DNA of 64,000 nucleotides from Sternotherus odoratus (GCA_032164245.1 JAVMKO010000001.1:250923644-250987643), one strand, 5' to 3'; positions 10,823 through 22,245 are shown, numbered from the stretch's first letter. Numbers and translations are program-made. The notes: generated by a model not told the origin, from the sequence alone.

Positions 10823-12947
10823 GCTTCAAATTGTAGGGCAGAAAGGTCAGAAAATATTTTTTCTCCATGATTAACATACTTGCTGCTCTTTTTCTGGATC
10901 AATCAATTATAGCCCAAACATTCAGAAATGTATTCCTAGTTTGGAAATATGCAATAACCCAAGCTGTGCAATACTCAGATATATTGTTTGAGTAGGGGAG
11001 CAACTAACCTGTTGTCATGAGCTACATTTGACATGAGTTAAAGCTAACAATCATCACTGATAAGTGCTAAGATACCAGTTTAGTATAATAGTGTATTTAT
11101 TGTTCAACATTTGAGAATACTTAAAAGTCAAACATATTTGTAAACAGTTGCTTGCTGAATGAATCTCAATATTAGATAACTTATACATTGGCAAACTGCT
11201 ATAAAATTAACAAAAAAACAATCCTCTAAAGACTCCACTCAGACTATGGAGAAAAGTTACTCTCTCTCTAAAGACATTAAAGGCAGTGACATGAAAACAC
11301 CTTCAAACTGAATGTGTTAAGTTACTATTTTAGTGTTCCTGAATACAAGAACAACAAAGTATATTATGCCAGATTTTCTGGGCAAGGCAAAAACGAACAC
11401 AGCAACTCAAACCTTTTAAATTTTCATAAGCAAAGAAGCTATTATTATGTATCCTCTATTTACACTATAATCACACAACAACTAATACCTAGACTAGGAT
11501 CCTGAACAAAGGGTATGAAAGCTGAAATGGGGGGGGGGGGAGGGAATCTATCATCCAACTTACTCTATCCAGAAAATCCTACATGTCATCACAGGATCTG
11601 TTAAAAAATAACACCCATTATTTGTGCTTGGAAATGTAAAATGTTATGTTATTACATTTCTTCCCATAAAGGTAAAGGTATTCATTTGCACTAGGCAAAT
11701 AGCAATTATGCGACATGAAGGAACTAAAGCTTATCTACTTTCATGAACAATATGACATGTACCTTAACTCTTTCTGCAAAAGAATCCCTCCCATTCTCCA
11801 AGTTAATACTTGAGATTCTTTTTTCTTTTAATCATGAATCAGATAGAAATCAAAACTCGTAAAGCAAATTAATTCCGAGTACGTCATGCAGTACTGCTCA
11901 GGTGGCCAAAGGAGGATAAACATTAAGTGATTTGATGAAGATGAAACCACAATTCAAGATCATTCCAATTTGTAACACAAAATAACATAAGCGATGTATT
12001 CAACTTTTCTTTGTAGGTGTTTGAAGAGATAGTAGAAAACAGGCAATATGTAACTGCAAAACTTGTGTTGAAAAAAGTCATTTAAAAGGGTACAAAAATA
12101 TTCTTTAACTCTAAAAATTTTTATCTTGTTAAACAGGATTATTTGATTTTAAAAGCTGTGCATTTCAGCAGGGAGTCACCACATTATATACCTGCAATGA
12201 ATTATAAAGGGAACAACTTTTTAAAAGAAAATAGTTTCTGAATATCTTAACTGCCAACAGTTTTTGATAAAATCTCCATTTCAAATTGCAAGATAGGTCT
12301 AGCTCTTTTCAAAAAGTGGAGGTTTTGGTGAATAAGTAAATCACTCAGCATAGCAAAGCACTTATCTCTGAATCAGTATCATGCTTCTTGTTTGAGACAG
12401 CTTTAATAAAGTGACAAGCACGTTGATTTAAGAGTAGCAATATCATTTTTAAACACTAACAGTAAGTTTAAGAACTGCTTAAACAACCAAGAATCTTAAA
12501 GGAAAATAAAAGCTTTACAAATACCTCTTAAGATGCTGTTCCAAGTCCAAGAACAACACTTTCATGGCTATTCCGTCACAGTTTTGTTCTTGGAGAAATG
12601 TCACTTTCATTGATATGGCTATTTAGACTATTTAGTATGATTATTGATTACTTCTCACAGAATGAAGCACTGATGAAAACACCTTTCAGTCCTTAGCATC
12701 AGTAAAATTAGCATTACAATTCCACTATTAAATTGCGAGCCCTGAACTCAACAGCATTTTCAAGAATTGAGAAGTTGCCGTTAAAGATTATTCCCTTGCA
12801 TCTATTCAAAGTTTACTGTGTTTAACAGTGGTTGGTCATGATTAACAGAGACAAGACAGACAAATGATGACATCACAGAGCTTGAGATCACATGACATGC
12901 TGTTACATAAAGCATCAAGAGAGATTAACATTTTGAGACGTGAAATC
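10823..12947. other. Repeat-poor AT-rich block, possible minus-strand 3' UTR
   Basis: About 2.1 kb with no transposon that I recognise, which stands out in this window. It lies directly downstream, on the minus strand, of the weak terminal-exon candidate ending in TAG at 12948. On the minus strand an AATAAA hexamer occurs at 11096-11101, so the block could be a 3' UTR. A 12-G run sits at 11529-11540. The sequence alone cannot separate this from an intron or intergenic DNA. Confidence 0.3.
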
Positions 12948-13009
12948 CTAATCATCAGAAACAGCCACAGGCGGTATATCTTCTTTCAACAGTGTACACT
13001 TCTCCAATT
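12948..13009 (-). CDS. Weak candidate terminal coding exon (unrecognised)
   Basis: On the minus strand an acceptor-like TTACTTTCAG precedes 62 bases that are open in one phase and end in TAG. They would encode a 19-residue C-terminus, LEKCTLLKEDIPPVAVSDD, preceded by a split codon. The pyrimidine tract is short. The plus strand offers a rival reading: acceptor TATCTTCTTTCAACAG, a 23-base exon (12993-13015), then a very good donor AAAGTAAGTC. Both cannot be right and either may be chance. I recognise no protein family. Confidence 0.25.
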
Positions 13010-13490
13010 CTGAAAGTAAGTCACCCTACGCTCTCTCTTTTTTGGAGTGGTGTATGCTAACTGTTGCATGTTCTCATTACCGTGCTTAAAGAAAATCCAC
13101 TCTCTCATGTTGATCTCTTATACTAAATTCTAGTCGTTAAACGGCAGCAGTAATTAAGCACACGGACAAGTGCCAGAACTGGATTAGCTAAAAACTTCAG
13201 TAAGCAGAAAGTGTGTGGAGAAAACAGGGTCTGTCATTATGATGACTAATGGACTACAACCTGAAAGTAGGCTCTCAATGGTGTTCCTGCACTTACTAAA
13301 GTAAATCTCTATGACAACAGTGACACTCTCCCTACCAAACAGTTCATGTAACACATGACAATTAAAATTTCAAGCTGAAATTCTATTCTTCCCAACACAA
13401 ATTCATTTCTCTCTCTAGTATTTCTAATACACTTATTCTACCAAGGTATTATTTCTAATAGACTGAAAAATCCAAGATCACCAGCATCAT

Positions 13491-14074
13491 CAGGGATCCT
13501 AGTTTTCCCATGAGGAAAAAGCCCCCACAAAATTCTCTCATAAAAACAAAAATTCATATTTTTCTGATTAAAATGAAACACCAACCTTTAGTTTCCCTAG
13601 CCACAATATACCGGTATATGGGTATCAGCTGAACATGTTTTATTGATAATACAGCAGAACTTTGTTTATCCAAGCTTCCATTATCCGGCTCTCTGTATTA
13701 TCTGAATCGCCAGCTGTCCAGGGCTAACAGCGGTTGGGGCTCAGGCGATCAGGCAAAGCCCACTCCCGGACATCTTAAAATAAGAGATAGAAAGCTCTTT
13801 GCCAATTCTCCTGATTATCCCAATTTTTGATTATTCAATCTGTCCCCAGTTCCAATTAGATTGACTAAACAGGTTTCCACTGTAAATGTAAAGAACATTA
13901 AAAAAAAATCAACAAGAGGAGGAGGTTGTGCACATTGAGTAAATTACACTGATACTTTCAGTAAATGTTAGTTAATAGTTAATATATTTTTTTCACAAAA
14001 CGTAAAAACTAAAGATTCTCTGTAAAAATGTGAATTCTACTTTTTTTGTGGCAAACTGATTTCTACGATCCCTG
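13491..14074. mobile_element. hAT-type non-autonomous element carrying a Tigger MITE
   Basis: The left end CAGGGATCCTAG and the reversed right end CAGGGATCGTAG form roughly 12 bp of terminal inverted repeat. The flanks AGCATCAT and ATCATCAT (13483-13490, 14075-14082) match at 7 of 8 bases, as expected for a hAT 8-bp duplication. The interior holds a separate TA-flanked MITE at 13650-13884. A second copy at 46566-46905 has the same outer sequence and the same inner MITE at the same point, so the composite appears to have been copied as a unit. Confidence 0.6.
13650..13884. mobile_element. Tigger/pogo-type MITE nested in hAT element
   Basis: Ends TACAGCAGAACTTTGTTTA and, reversed, TACAGTGGAAACCTGTTTA are inverted repeats bounded by TA, typical of Tc1/mariner-superfamily Tigger MITEs. 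The interior has the characteristic repeated ATTATCCGG/ATTATCTGA blocks. No transposase frame. Confidence 0.65.
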
Positions 14075-14117
14075 ATCATCATCCTGGAATGGTTTGACGA
14101 CAGATACATTTTGTGAT

Positions 14118-14152
14118 ATTGTATATGATCATGCATAATGATCATATACAAT
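14118..14152. repeat. Perfect 15-bp AT-rich palindrome
   Basis: ATTGTATATGATCAT (14118-14132) and its exact reverse complement (14138-14152) are separated by GCATA. A partial third copy of the arm follows (ATGATCATTGTAT) immediately before the SINE. Confidence 0.9.
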
Positions 14153-14167
14153 GATCATTGTATGGGG

Positions 14168-14436
14168 GGTGGGGGGATAGCTCAGGGGGTGGGGGGATAG
14201 CTCAGTGGTTTGAGCATTGGCCTGCTAAACCCAGGGTTGTGAGTTCAATCCTTGAGGGGGCCATTTAGGGATCTGGGGCAAAAAATCTGTACTCAATCCT
14301 GCTAGTGTAGGCAGGCGGATCCTGCTAGTGTAGGCAGGGGACTGGACTCAATGACCTTCAAGGTCTTTCCAGTTCTAGGAGATTGGTATATCTCCATTTA
14401 AAAATAAAAAAAAAAATAAAAAAAAATAAAAATAAT
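14168..14436 (+). mobile_element. Cry-type tRNA-derived SINE (near full length)
   Basis: This is the best taxonomic marker in the window. The head has an A-box-like TAGCTCAGTGGTTTGAGC and a B-box-like GAGTTCAATCC, followed by GGGGGCCATTTAGGGATCTG, the CR1-like GACTGGACTCAATGACCT tail, and an A-rich (AAAAAT)n terminus at 14398-14436. I recognise it as the Cry family of cryptodiran turtles. The first 18 bases of the head are duplicated in tandem (14168-14185 and 14188-14205). A 20-base tail block is also duplicated with a 23-base period (14296-14315, 14319-14338). It is a SINE, not a functional tRNA gene. Confidence 0.85.
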
Positions 14437-14439
14437 ACT

Positions 14440-15175
14440 TTTAGTAAAAAAGTTTACAGTACTACAGCTTTTTACAGAAAACTGAATTAATGAGGTCACA
14501 TGTCATTCATATTTATGCTCTATGCATGAGCTAGGGAATCAGAAATTATCTTGTTTGTCTGGGAAGTCCAGGACAAGAAACTAAAAATGTTGCAGGATAG
14601 CATATTTAAAGGGCAATGTAATAATCATTTGCACTTCCAGAATAGATTCCACTGAAAGATCTCAAAGCACGTTAGGAATGATAAGGAATTAACATCACCA
14701 CTTTCAAGTATTATTCCTCTTTTTACAAATGAAATTGAGTCCAAATTCACAGAGCAGATCAGTGACAAACTTGAGAACAAAATATTAATTTCTTGACTCA
14801 AAATATTGTGCTTTAACTACTAGACCATCTGTGTTACATATTTCCGTCATACAAGTTTTCCTTATATGGATACATTTGATTAAGCACCACAAACAGGTAA
14901 CCTCAAACAGGGCATAGCATGTTTATTATTTGTATTACTGTTAGGTCTTCCAAGGCTGGCTATGAGGTTGCTAAGGTAACAACAAAAGAATCTGGCCCAG
15001 TTTGAAGGATCCAAACCAGTTTAAAGAAACTATTGTTTCACAGCAAATCTAGCAAAAAAGAAATTGGGTTTCTTTGTTTTTTGCGGGGTGGGGGGCAGGT
15101 AATGGAATGGGCATGAGCAACTCTCAAACAACTCTGAGTTGACAGCATAACGGCATGCAGTACTGCTCTACCGAA
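14440..15175. other. Unique sequence, no gene seen
   Basis: No repeat or exon recognised apart from a short G-run near 15090. Confidence 0.4.
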
Positions 15176-15177
15176 GC

Positions 15178-16240
15178 CTACTGGATAAACACAAAATGGG
15201 ATGTGAACGTGTGGATGAACGACCAGGTGGCCACCCTATAGATATCCTGGATTGGCACTCTGACTAGGAAAGCTGCCGAAGAGGCTTGCATCCTGGTTGA
15301 ATGGGTGGTTATGATAGCTGTAGGTGGCATCTTTGCCTGATCATAGCAGCAGTGAATGCAGACAGTGATCCAAGAAGAAATTATTTGAGTGGACACGGTC
15401 AGTCACCACGTCAAATAATTGCGTGGACTTGCATAATGGTTTGGTCCTTTCAATGTAGAAGTCTAGCGCCCTCCTGATATCTAAAGAATGCAGCCGATGT
15501 TCCTTCTCCGACTTATGCAACCTTAGAAAAAAAGATATACAAGTCAAGGTCCTGGCCTGCATGAAACTGAGACCACCTTGTGCAGGAAGGCTGGGTGTGG
15601 CCGTAGCTAGACCTTGTCTTTGTAAAAGACTGCACAGGCCGGTTCTGAGGTTAGCTGATATAGAGGGCAGGTCCATAACTAGCTTGCCCTTTGATGCTGG
15701 GGCCTTAGCCAGGTCCAGCGCCTGGCTTGCATCCACAGCGTTGGCCGTCCTACTTGACCGTTGGCTCCTGGGGCCGCTTTGGGAGGAGTTGAGGTCCCCT
15801 GCCGCTCCCAGTAGTCTGGGTTGGATCCCTGGCTGGGCTAGGGGGTCCGACCATAGCTGTACCTCCGTGCAGATCCGGGGTGAGCATGTGGCCTGACACA
15901 TCCTTTGACCGAAGCCCCATTCCCCTCTGGAATTGACAGGCTCTTTGGCCATTTCTTAGGCACTGCTGGTGAGGGAAAATGGTGCCAGGTGGAGTTCAAT
16001 CGAGAGGGCTCCGAGGCAGAACGAAGCGCAGTGGAAATCCCACTCCTTTGGAGTCCAAGGGTGAAAGTTTTTGCAGATTCTATACTTGTCCTTTCATGGG
16101 ATTCCCCCAAACATTTTAAACAGCTGTCGTGGGGGTTACTAATGGGCATTGGCCTGGCACACAACGAGCATGGCTTTAAGCCTGGGGAACAGGGGCATGC
16201 ACTGCTGAGGCCAAATCCCAGCAGGATCTCTTAACTAACT
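15178..16240 (-). pseudogene. DIRS-like tyrosine-recombinase retroelement, internally deleted
   Basis: On the minus strand, reading from 16160 towards 15178, a gag-like cysteine/histidine motif (H-D-S-C-L-K-C-L-G-E-S-H, about 16090-16130) is followed within about 600 bases by a recombinase-like C-terminus. The latter shows LHSLDIRRALDFYIERTKP near 15430-15510, then across a frame shift HSTR (the H-x-x-R of tyrosine recombinases), SAAF, ATW and HTFTSHF down to 15180. The final motif has Phe where HYA is found in the copy at 53050-53320, so the likely nucleophilic Tyr is lost. No reverse transcriptase or RNase H lies between. The 203-codon minus frame 15341-15952 is part of this remnant, not a host gene. 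Confidence 0.6.
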
Positions 16241-16249
16241 AAACTATAT

Positions 16250-17690
16250 TAACACTTAATGGTCTAAGTACCTATAAGCTAAATACAAAGGAGACAGAAC
16301 AATGGGTTGTAAGAACCACGGATGCTCTTGCAATGCAAGACAAAGTGCTCTGACCAACTGTCATAGGCAGTAAGAAGGAAATGAGAGGGCATAGGCCAGA
16401 GGCACCTATTAACCTCCCAGTTGGCCCTATGGATACCTAAGAATATGGATACCTAACGCCCTATGGATATACTAAGACAAAAATCTGACAACTTTGCATG
16501 TGGGCGTGCACATACCTAGAATGGAATCAATATGAGCAAGCACTCAAAGAACACCCTATTACCAAAGCAAAGAGGTTACCAAACCACTCAAGCTAGGCAC
16601 TCAAAAGGTACTCAAGAACCAGAGGCAATGTAGAACATTTCAAATACACCTGTACAGATTGACAAGCCCCATCTGTAAGCAGCAGAGTGCAGTGTGCCAT
16701 TTAAAGCATACATATATGGATTTGTAAGGCAAGTCCAGTTTTGTGGGAAATATTCCACTGGTGTAGAATGAGGACTTCTGTCTTAGTGCAGTAGTGGATT
16801 AGCTATTGGCTGGAGACCACTGGATGGAGAAATGACTCATTTGGATAACCCGCTAAGAACCCATTATAGCAGAACTATTCAGGCAGCCAGTAAATTAATT
16901 GTACTCAGCTAAGTGGATGATTGCAGGAAAAACTCCTGCATCCAAAGCTAGTCCATCCATGTGTGCTCCAAAAAGTGGGAACTACTTTTTGGAGAATCAA
17001 AAGGGATAATTTGATAAGTGCAGTGGCCTGTTCAGAGGGCCTCCCTGAGAAGGGAAGCAGTGAATTAAAGGAAAGGGGGGCCAACAATAATTAATCTGGA
17101 AGAGCTCTTCCCAGTATTACCAGACTATTCAGAAGTTTGAGACAAAAATGTTATTTATGGGAGAAATTGTCCTCTAAAGGAGCCTGAGGTTCACAACTTC
17201 AACCAGGCTGAAGACATGCTGAAAATTGAGGCCAAAAAAGTTCAGTTAGGAAGTAGAGGATGGCTCAATGGCAGCTTTAAAAACCCCTTCCTAGTCAGAG
17301 ATTCTTTGGGAATAGTTCCTAAAGAATTTCCAGGGAAAAATCATTTAGGACACCACTTTTTTTTACCATTCCAGAGCAGTTCTGTGAATTACCAAATTGA
17401 CCCACAGAACTGCTCTACAGTGGTAGAATTAGTAACCCATAAATATTTACATTTAATTGGGCCACTCCATCTGCAGAGCATACACAAAAGTTTATCCTTT
17501 TCTCCTTTTTTTAAAAAGTGTCAAATACTTCCTTGTGTTCTGAAACATATTTTGATACCGTTTTTCATTTTCTTCCCATTTTAGTGTGTTGAATCTTTAA
17601 ACCATCATCTGCTAACAGTTTGAAATGTGTACCTGGTGGGCATGACATTCATCAGTAAGTTAAAATGTACACACACTTCAAAGCTTGCAT
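16250..17690. other. Unique sequence with a small hairpin
   Basis: A 122-codon plus-strand frame (17216-17584) has no recognisable domain and a hydrophobic, Phe-rich end, so I do not call it a gene. Inside it lies a 14-bp perfect inverted repeat (17373-17386 and 17403-17416). Confidence 0.4.
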
Positions 17691-17711
17691 GCATGCCTGT
17701 TTTGTGTGTAT

Positions 17712-17913
17712 CAATGGGAGCTTCCAGAAGCAGCGGCCAGCATGTCCCTGCGGCTTGCGCTGCTTCCCGCAGCTCCCACTGGCTGGGAACGGCAAACTAC
17801 AGCCATTGGGAGCTGCGGGCAGCTGGGCCTACAGACGGTCAATGTAAACAAACTGTCTCACGCCTCCTGGCGGATTACCCTGACAAGCTACGTACCACAG
17901 GTTGCCCACACTG
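17712..17913. mobile_element. hAT-like MITE fragment (GGTTGCCCA-ended family)
   Basis: Shares ordered blocks with 44092-44256: GCTTCCCGCAGCTCCCA/CTTCCCACAGCTCCCA, AATGTAAACAAACTG, GATTACCCTGACA, and the end CCACAGGTTGCCCA. The left terminus is not defined. The long overlapping frames here reflect GC-rich palindromic MITE sequence. Confidence 0.5.
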
Positions 17914-17992
17914 TTCTAGATGAATACCTAGCCCTACTTCAGTGGGCAACTTTGCATATACACAGACTAATGTATTATGGTAATACATATCT

Positions 17993-18255
17993 CAGGGTTT
18001 CTCAACCTGGGGGTTGCTGAGCACTCCCAGGGGGGTCGCGAGCTCCTGGCGCCGCTTAAAAGCCGCCAAATGAATTACTTCCGCATTCGGCGGCTTTTCG
18101 GCGGACATGCCGAGCTATTTCGGGAGCACTCGGCATGTCCGCCGAAAATAGCCACCGAATGCAGAAGTAATTCATTCGGCGGACATACAAGGGTCCGCCG
18201 CAGCAGCTGCCAAATGAAAAAGGGGTCATGGTTTTCAGAAGTTTGAGAACCGCTG
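17993..18255. mobile_element. hAT-type MITE with internal long hairpin
   Basis: Ends CAGGGTTTCTCAACC and, reversed, CAGCGGTTCTCAAAC are terminal inverted repeats. The body contains a long near-perfect hairpin built from CATTCGGCGGCTTTTCGGCG and its complement. The same family, with a clear 8-bp duplication, is at 55846-56135. A convincing duplication is not seen at this copy. Confidence 0.65.
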
Positions 18256-18489
18256 ACTCTTGCAAAATATTGTGTTTTCATAATAAAAAGTTATTTTTTA
18301 TATATCTTAATGATACAAAAGTAGGGTGAAATTCTGAAAAAACTGAATACTTTTTGTAAAATCCAGGATTTTTTTTTGGTAAAAATCTGTTTAAACTGAA
18401 AACAAAGGAGCTTAACCTGTCATTTAAATCAGATTATGTACCAAATACCTGGAGCATATATGACCGTATGTTGTTGTTTAAAAAAAAAA

Positions 18490-19440
18490 AAAGACTCGAA
18501 GCAATCCTGGCAATTACAGGCCAGTAAGCCTAACTTCAGTACTGGGCAAATTATGTGTAACAATAGTAAAGAACAGAATTATCAGACACAAAGGTCAACA
18601 CGATCTGTTAGGGAGAGTCAACGTAGCTTTTGTAAAGGGAAATCATGCCTCACCCATCTGGAAAACAAGGTAAACAGCAGGGTGGCAAAGTTTGCAGACA
18701 ATACAAAATTAGTTAAGATAGTTGAGTCCATAGCAGACTGCGAAAAGTTACAAAGGGATCTCACAAAATCGGGTGACTAAGTAAGAAAATGGAAGATGTA
18801 ATTCAATGTTGATAAACGCAAAGTAAGGAATATTGGAAAACGTGATCCCAACTATACATATAAAATGATGGGGGTCTCAATTAGCTGTTACCACTCGAGA
18901 AAGATCTTGGAGTCATTATGGGTAGTTCCTTGAAAACATCGACTCAGTGTGCAGTGGCATTCAAAGCTAAGAGATGTTAGGAACCATAAGGAAAGTGATA
19001 GGTAAGACAGTAAATATCATGCCACTACGTAAATCCATGGTATGTTTATGCTTTGAATACTGCATGCAGTTCTGTTTCCTCCATCTCAAAAAATATATTA
19101 GAACTGCAAAAGGTACAGAAAAGGGCAACAAAAATGACTCAGGGTATGGAACAGTTTCTGTATGAAGAGAAATTAAAAAGATTGGGACTGTTCATCTTGG
19201 AAAATAGATAAGGGGAGGGCCTATGATAGAGGTCTATAAAATCTTGACTGTCGTGGAGAAAGAGAATACGGAAGTTTTATTTACCCCACACAACCCAGGG
19301 GCACTCGATGAAATTAATAAGCAGCAGGTTTAAAACAAACAGGAGGAAGTACTTCATGCATCACACAGTCACCATGTGGAACTCATTGCCAGGGGATGTT
19401 GCAAAAGTATAACTTGATTGTATCTATCCTTTGATCAGGC
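18490..19440 (+). pseudogene. CR1 ORF2 reverse transcriptase, large internal deletion
   Basis: Sense CR1. The early block encodes SQRSFCKGKSCLTHL (about 18615-18660), then jumps within a few codons to RVAKFADNTKLVKIVES (about 18680-18730). The sequence in between that normally encodes YLDFxKAFD and GVPQGSxLGP is deleted. The remaining catalytic block reads F-A-D-N rather than F-A-D-D (18691-18702). Downstream are MLGTIRKV, the ...FEYCMQF-like block and a 3' region ending with CTCATTGCCAGGGGATGTT near 19400. It cannot encode an active polymerase. Confidence 0.8.
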
Positions 19441-19449
19441 GGTGGCCAC

Positions 19450-22070
19450 CAGCAGCGTCACATGATGTCAAGTATGCCTCCCTTCCCTCTATCCCACCTT
19501 TATATCTTTTTCTTGTGTTCTACTAGCCATGTATTCAACTTCTTCCTCTATTTCCCCTCTCCTTTCTGCTCCCACTTCTCCAATACTGTATTACTCTTTC
19601 CTAAATCACCCCATCATACTTCTCCACATATTGAGAATTTGACAGGACACCTGAAACCACAGGCCATAAATAAACATGAAAGGTTCTGTGGGAGGGATGG
19701 GGGGCAACAATGACAAGTGACAGTGCCTACATGAGAACCCAACTTTGTCCAGCAGCTTGGTAGTAGAAAGGAGAGTGCCAGGATTCCTGTCAGGGTACAA
19801 TCCCTGGATCTATCTTAGGGGCTTCATTTTCTGCATCAACCTCCAGCAAGTAAGCATCCGATATACAATGAAGCCACTTCCCTCCACCACATCCTCTATG
19901 GCTGCTGGGAGAGGGGAAATTTCTCTACTATTTAATTTTTACCTTACATGTTCCAAGCTGCAACAAGGGTCCAAAGGGTAAGAACAGGGATGAGGGTTGT
20001 CTTTGCTGCTCTACCTCTCCCCTCAGTGTTCTGTTGTAATGGGGATGTACTCTACTAGTGAGCTCAGGGAGGCACTAGCTACTGGGCCAGTCTATAGATT
20101 TGTTAGAGGGTTGTGGGAGAATTCTTTGGGCAACACTTCACAAGCTTCCTACTTGCCTGGATGAATACATTTTACAAGCCTTGGATAAAACATGCTTATT
20201 TATCTATGAAGTTGGCAGCCTTTTTATTGTGTCCCTTTAAATGCTTGTCATCCATTTGGATAAAGCACATTACTTATAATTTAAACAGACATATCAAACT
20301 AGTGATATAGGCATTGCTGGCACTGGTATCCTTGACCTCCAGAGTTAACACTCCATTGAAATAAATGAGGTGTGGTCACACTCAAACCTACTGTCTCATT
20401 TTGTCTGACAGGCAGCATTTCACTGGCTCAAAAACAGCTCTCGTCTCAGCCAGGAGGGCTAGAACTGTTATATAAATGAAAACAAATTTTGCAGGAGACA
20501 GTAAAGGTTTTAGAGAGGTCCTAAATCTATGCTAAAAACATGCAACTTCTGATCTTGCAATCTCAATCCTTAATTCTCACTGCTGCTAACTAATGAACAC
20601 TTTACAGACGTGTTATAGGGAGATTTATCACATGTATTCCATGGAATGCCCATGACACCACGCCCCCTCTCCATACTGTACAGAACTGGGCACAAACAGC
20701 CATGCCTCCACCTGCGCACACATACACACTCTACCACCAATTCTTCTTCCATCTCAATCACCTCAAACATTTCACCAGCTAATTCTAAGATGGTCTTGAG
20801 CAATGCATTCTCTACAAGTTGTCCATGTACAATGTGCATTAATAATTCTGATCTATTACTTGCTGATTACTGGAACTGTTCTGAGTGCCAATGGAGTCTA
20901 TTTTATTTACCCTACATGTCAACTTCATAAAAGTAAAGAGATTAAAAATTGAGAAGACTTCATTAGTTACCATTAGACCGATTTCAATTTCAAACACCCT
21001 CAACTGGTTAAGGGAGGGCTGCTCTGAGAATCGGATATGGGATTTTTCTTCTCAACATTCCCATAAATTTCCCAATTCCAGTTGCAATATGTGTTCAAGT
21101 AATTAGAAGTATTGCTCAGCGCTGGGGTTCTCTATACTCAGTTATGTGAAGATCAACAATTTACAGGTAATAGAAACCGAGTAGAAATATTAAATCACAT
21201 GGGTTGGCTAAGTGATAGAACATTTTTTACTGCTTTGAAAAACAGCCTCTAGCTACAACTGAAAGTGCCTCAAGTACAAGGATCTTCTTTCTTTCCCTGT
21301 CAGATTCAAGAATTCATCACCAAGCTATGTTTTTCCTCTTTTGTTCTGAACCATTCTGGCCGTTATATAAAGTGACAGATTGCACACAGATGAATTACCA
21401 CTGTGGGTACACTACGATCTCAGATATAGGCAAGTTAGCCTTGAACAATACAAGCAAGATTTAGTGCATGGTAGCATCAGGGTAGCTAACATTTTTAATT
21501 TATTTTCCTTAGTGGATGTCAGATCTCAAGAATAGATATGGTGGTTCAAGATGTTACACCCATTGTACATAGGAGTTTTGCTTTTTGCAAAAATTGGCAT
21601 TCGACTAGAGAAGTTTACTGCTTGTGTCAATCTCAGTGAAATTAACAGTTCAAGCATGAATTCCTGAGTGCGTTACACATCACTGAGTTAACTGCAGTAC
21701 CCATGTGCAGTAAACACTTGTAGATAATCACTAGAAGGTTTCACTTCCATGTACTACAGACAAATACAACTGAGAAATTCAGACATTACCATATTGAAAA
21801 ACAAAGTGAAAGGCAAGCTGATTTTCATTCTAAAGAAATAACATTCAAGCATTCTAATAAAACATCCGTTCTGATGTGAAGCAACAAATTAATGAATTTA
21901 AAATTCTTTTGCAAAAGGTCAACACTAAGAGACAGAAAACATTAAAACAAACCACTTGAGTCCTTTTGGTGGTTCTTAACCATATAAAAATAATCCTCAT
22001 CTTTATCCTTAAACATCTTATTTAACAAAACAGATAATTTGGGATGGATATCCACCAATAAACAACAATC
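19450..22070. other. Unique sequence, no gene seen
   Basis: No transposon recognised. Short frames (63-94 codons) on both strands lack recognisable domains. A pyrimidine-rich stretch lies at about 19460-19620. Confidence 0.4.
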
Positions 22071-22078
22071 ATTTAGAA

Positions 22079-22245
22079 CAGGGATCAGCAATGTTGGCAC
22101 GCAGGACCGCAGGGTAAGCACCCTTGGCGGGCCGTCACTTTGTTTACCTGACGTTTCGCCAACAGCGGCTCCCACTGGCCGCAGTTCGCTGTCCTGGTCC
22201 AATGGGGGCTGCGGGAAGCGGTGGCCAGCACAGTGCCCTCTCTCA
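22079..22245. mobile_element. hAT-type MITE, right-truncated
   Basis: Begins CAGGGATCAGCAATGTTGGC and continues AAGCACCCTTGGCGGGCC, GGCTCCCACTGGCCGCAG, CAATGGGGGCTGCGGGAAG, matching the left half of the fuller element at 22800-23110. It ends in host sequence without the matching right terminus. Confidence 0.6.

Noticed and set aside
14188..14260. Functional tRNA gene
   Set aside because: A/B boxes are present, but it continues into a SINE body and A-rich tail and lacks a credible cloverleaf.
15341..15952. 203-codon minus-strand frame as a host gene
   Set aside because: Its C-terminal part matches recombinase motifs of a broken DIRS-like element and the N-terminal part is low-complexity; it is transposon-derived.
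17216..17584. 122-codon plus-strand frame as a gene
   Set aside because: No recognisable domain, no splice or promoter context, and an inverted repeat inside; length is within chance for AT-rich DNA of this size.
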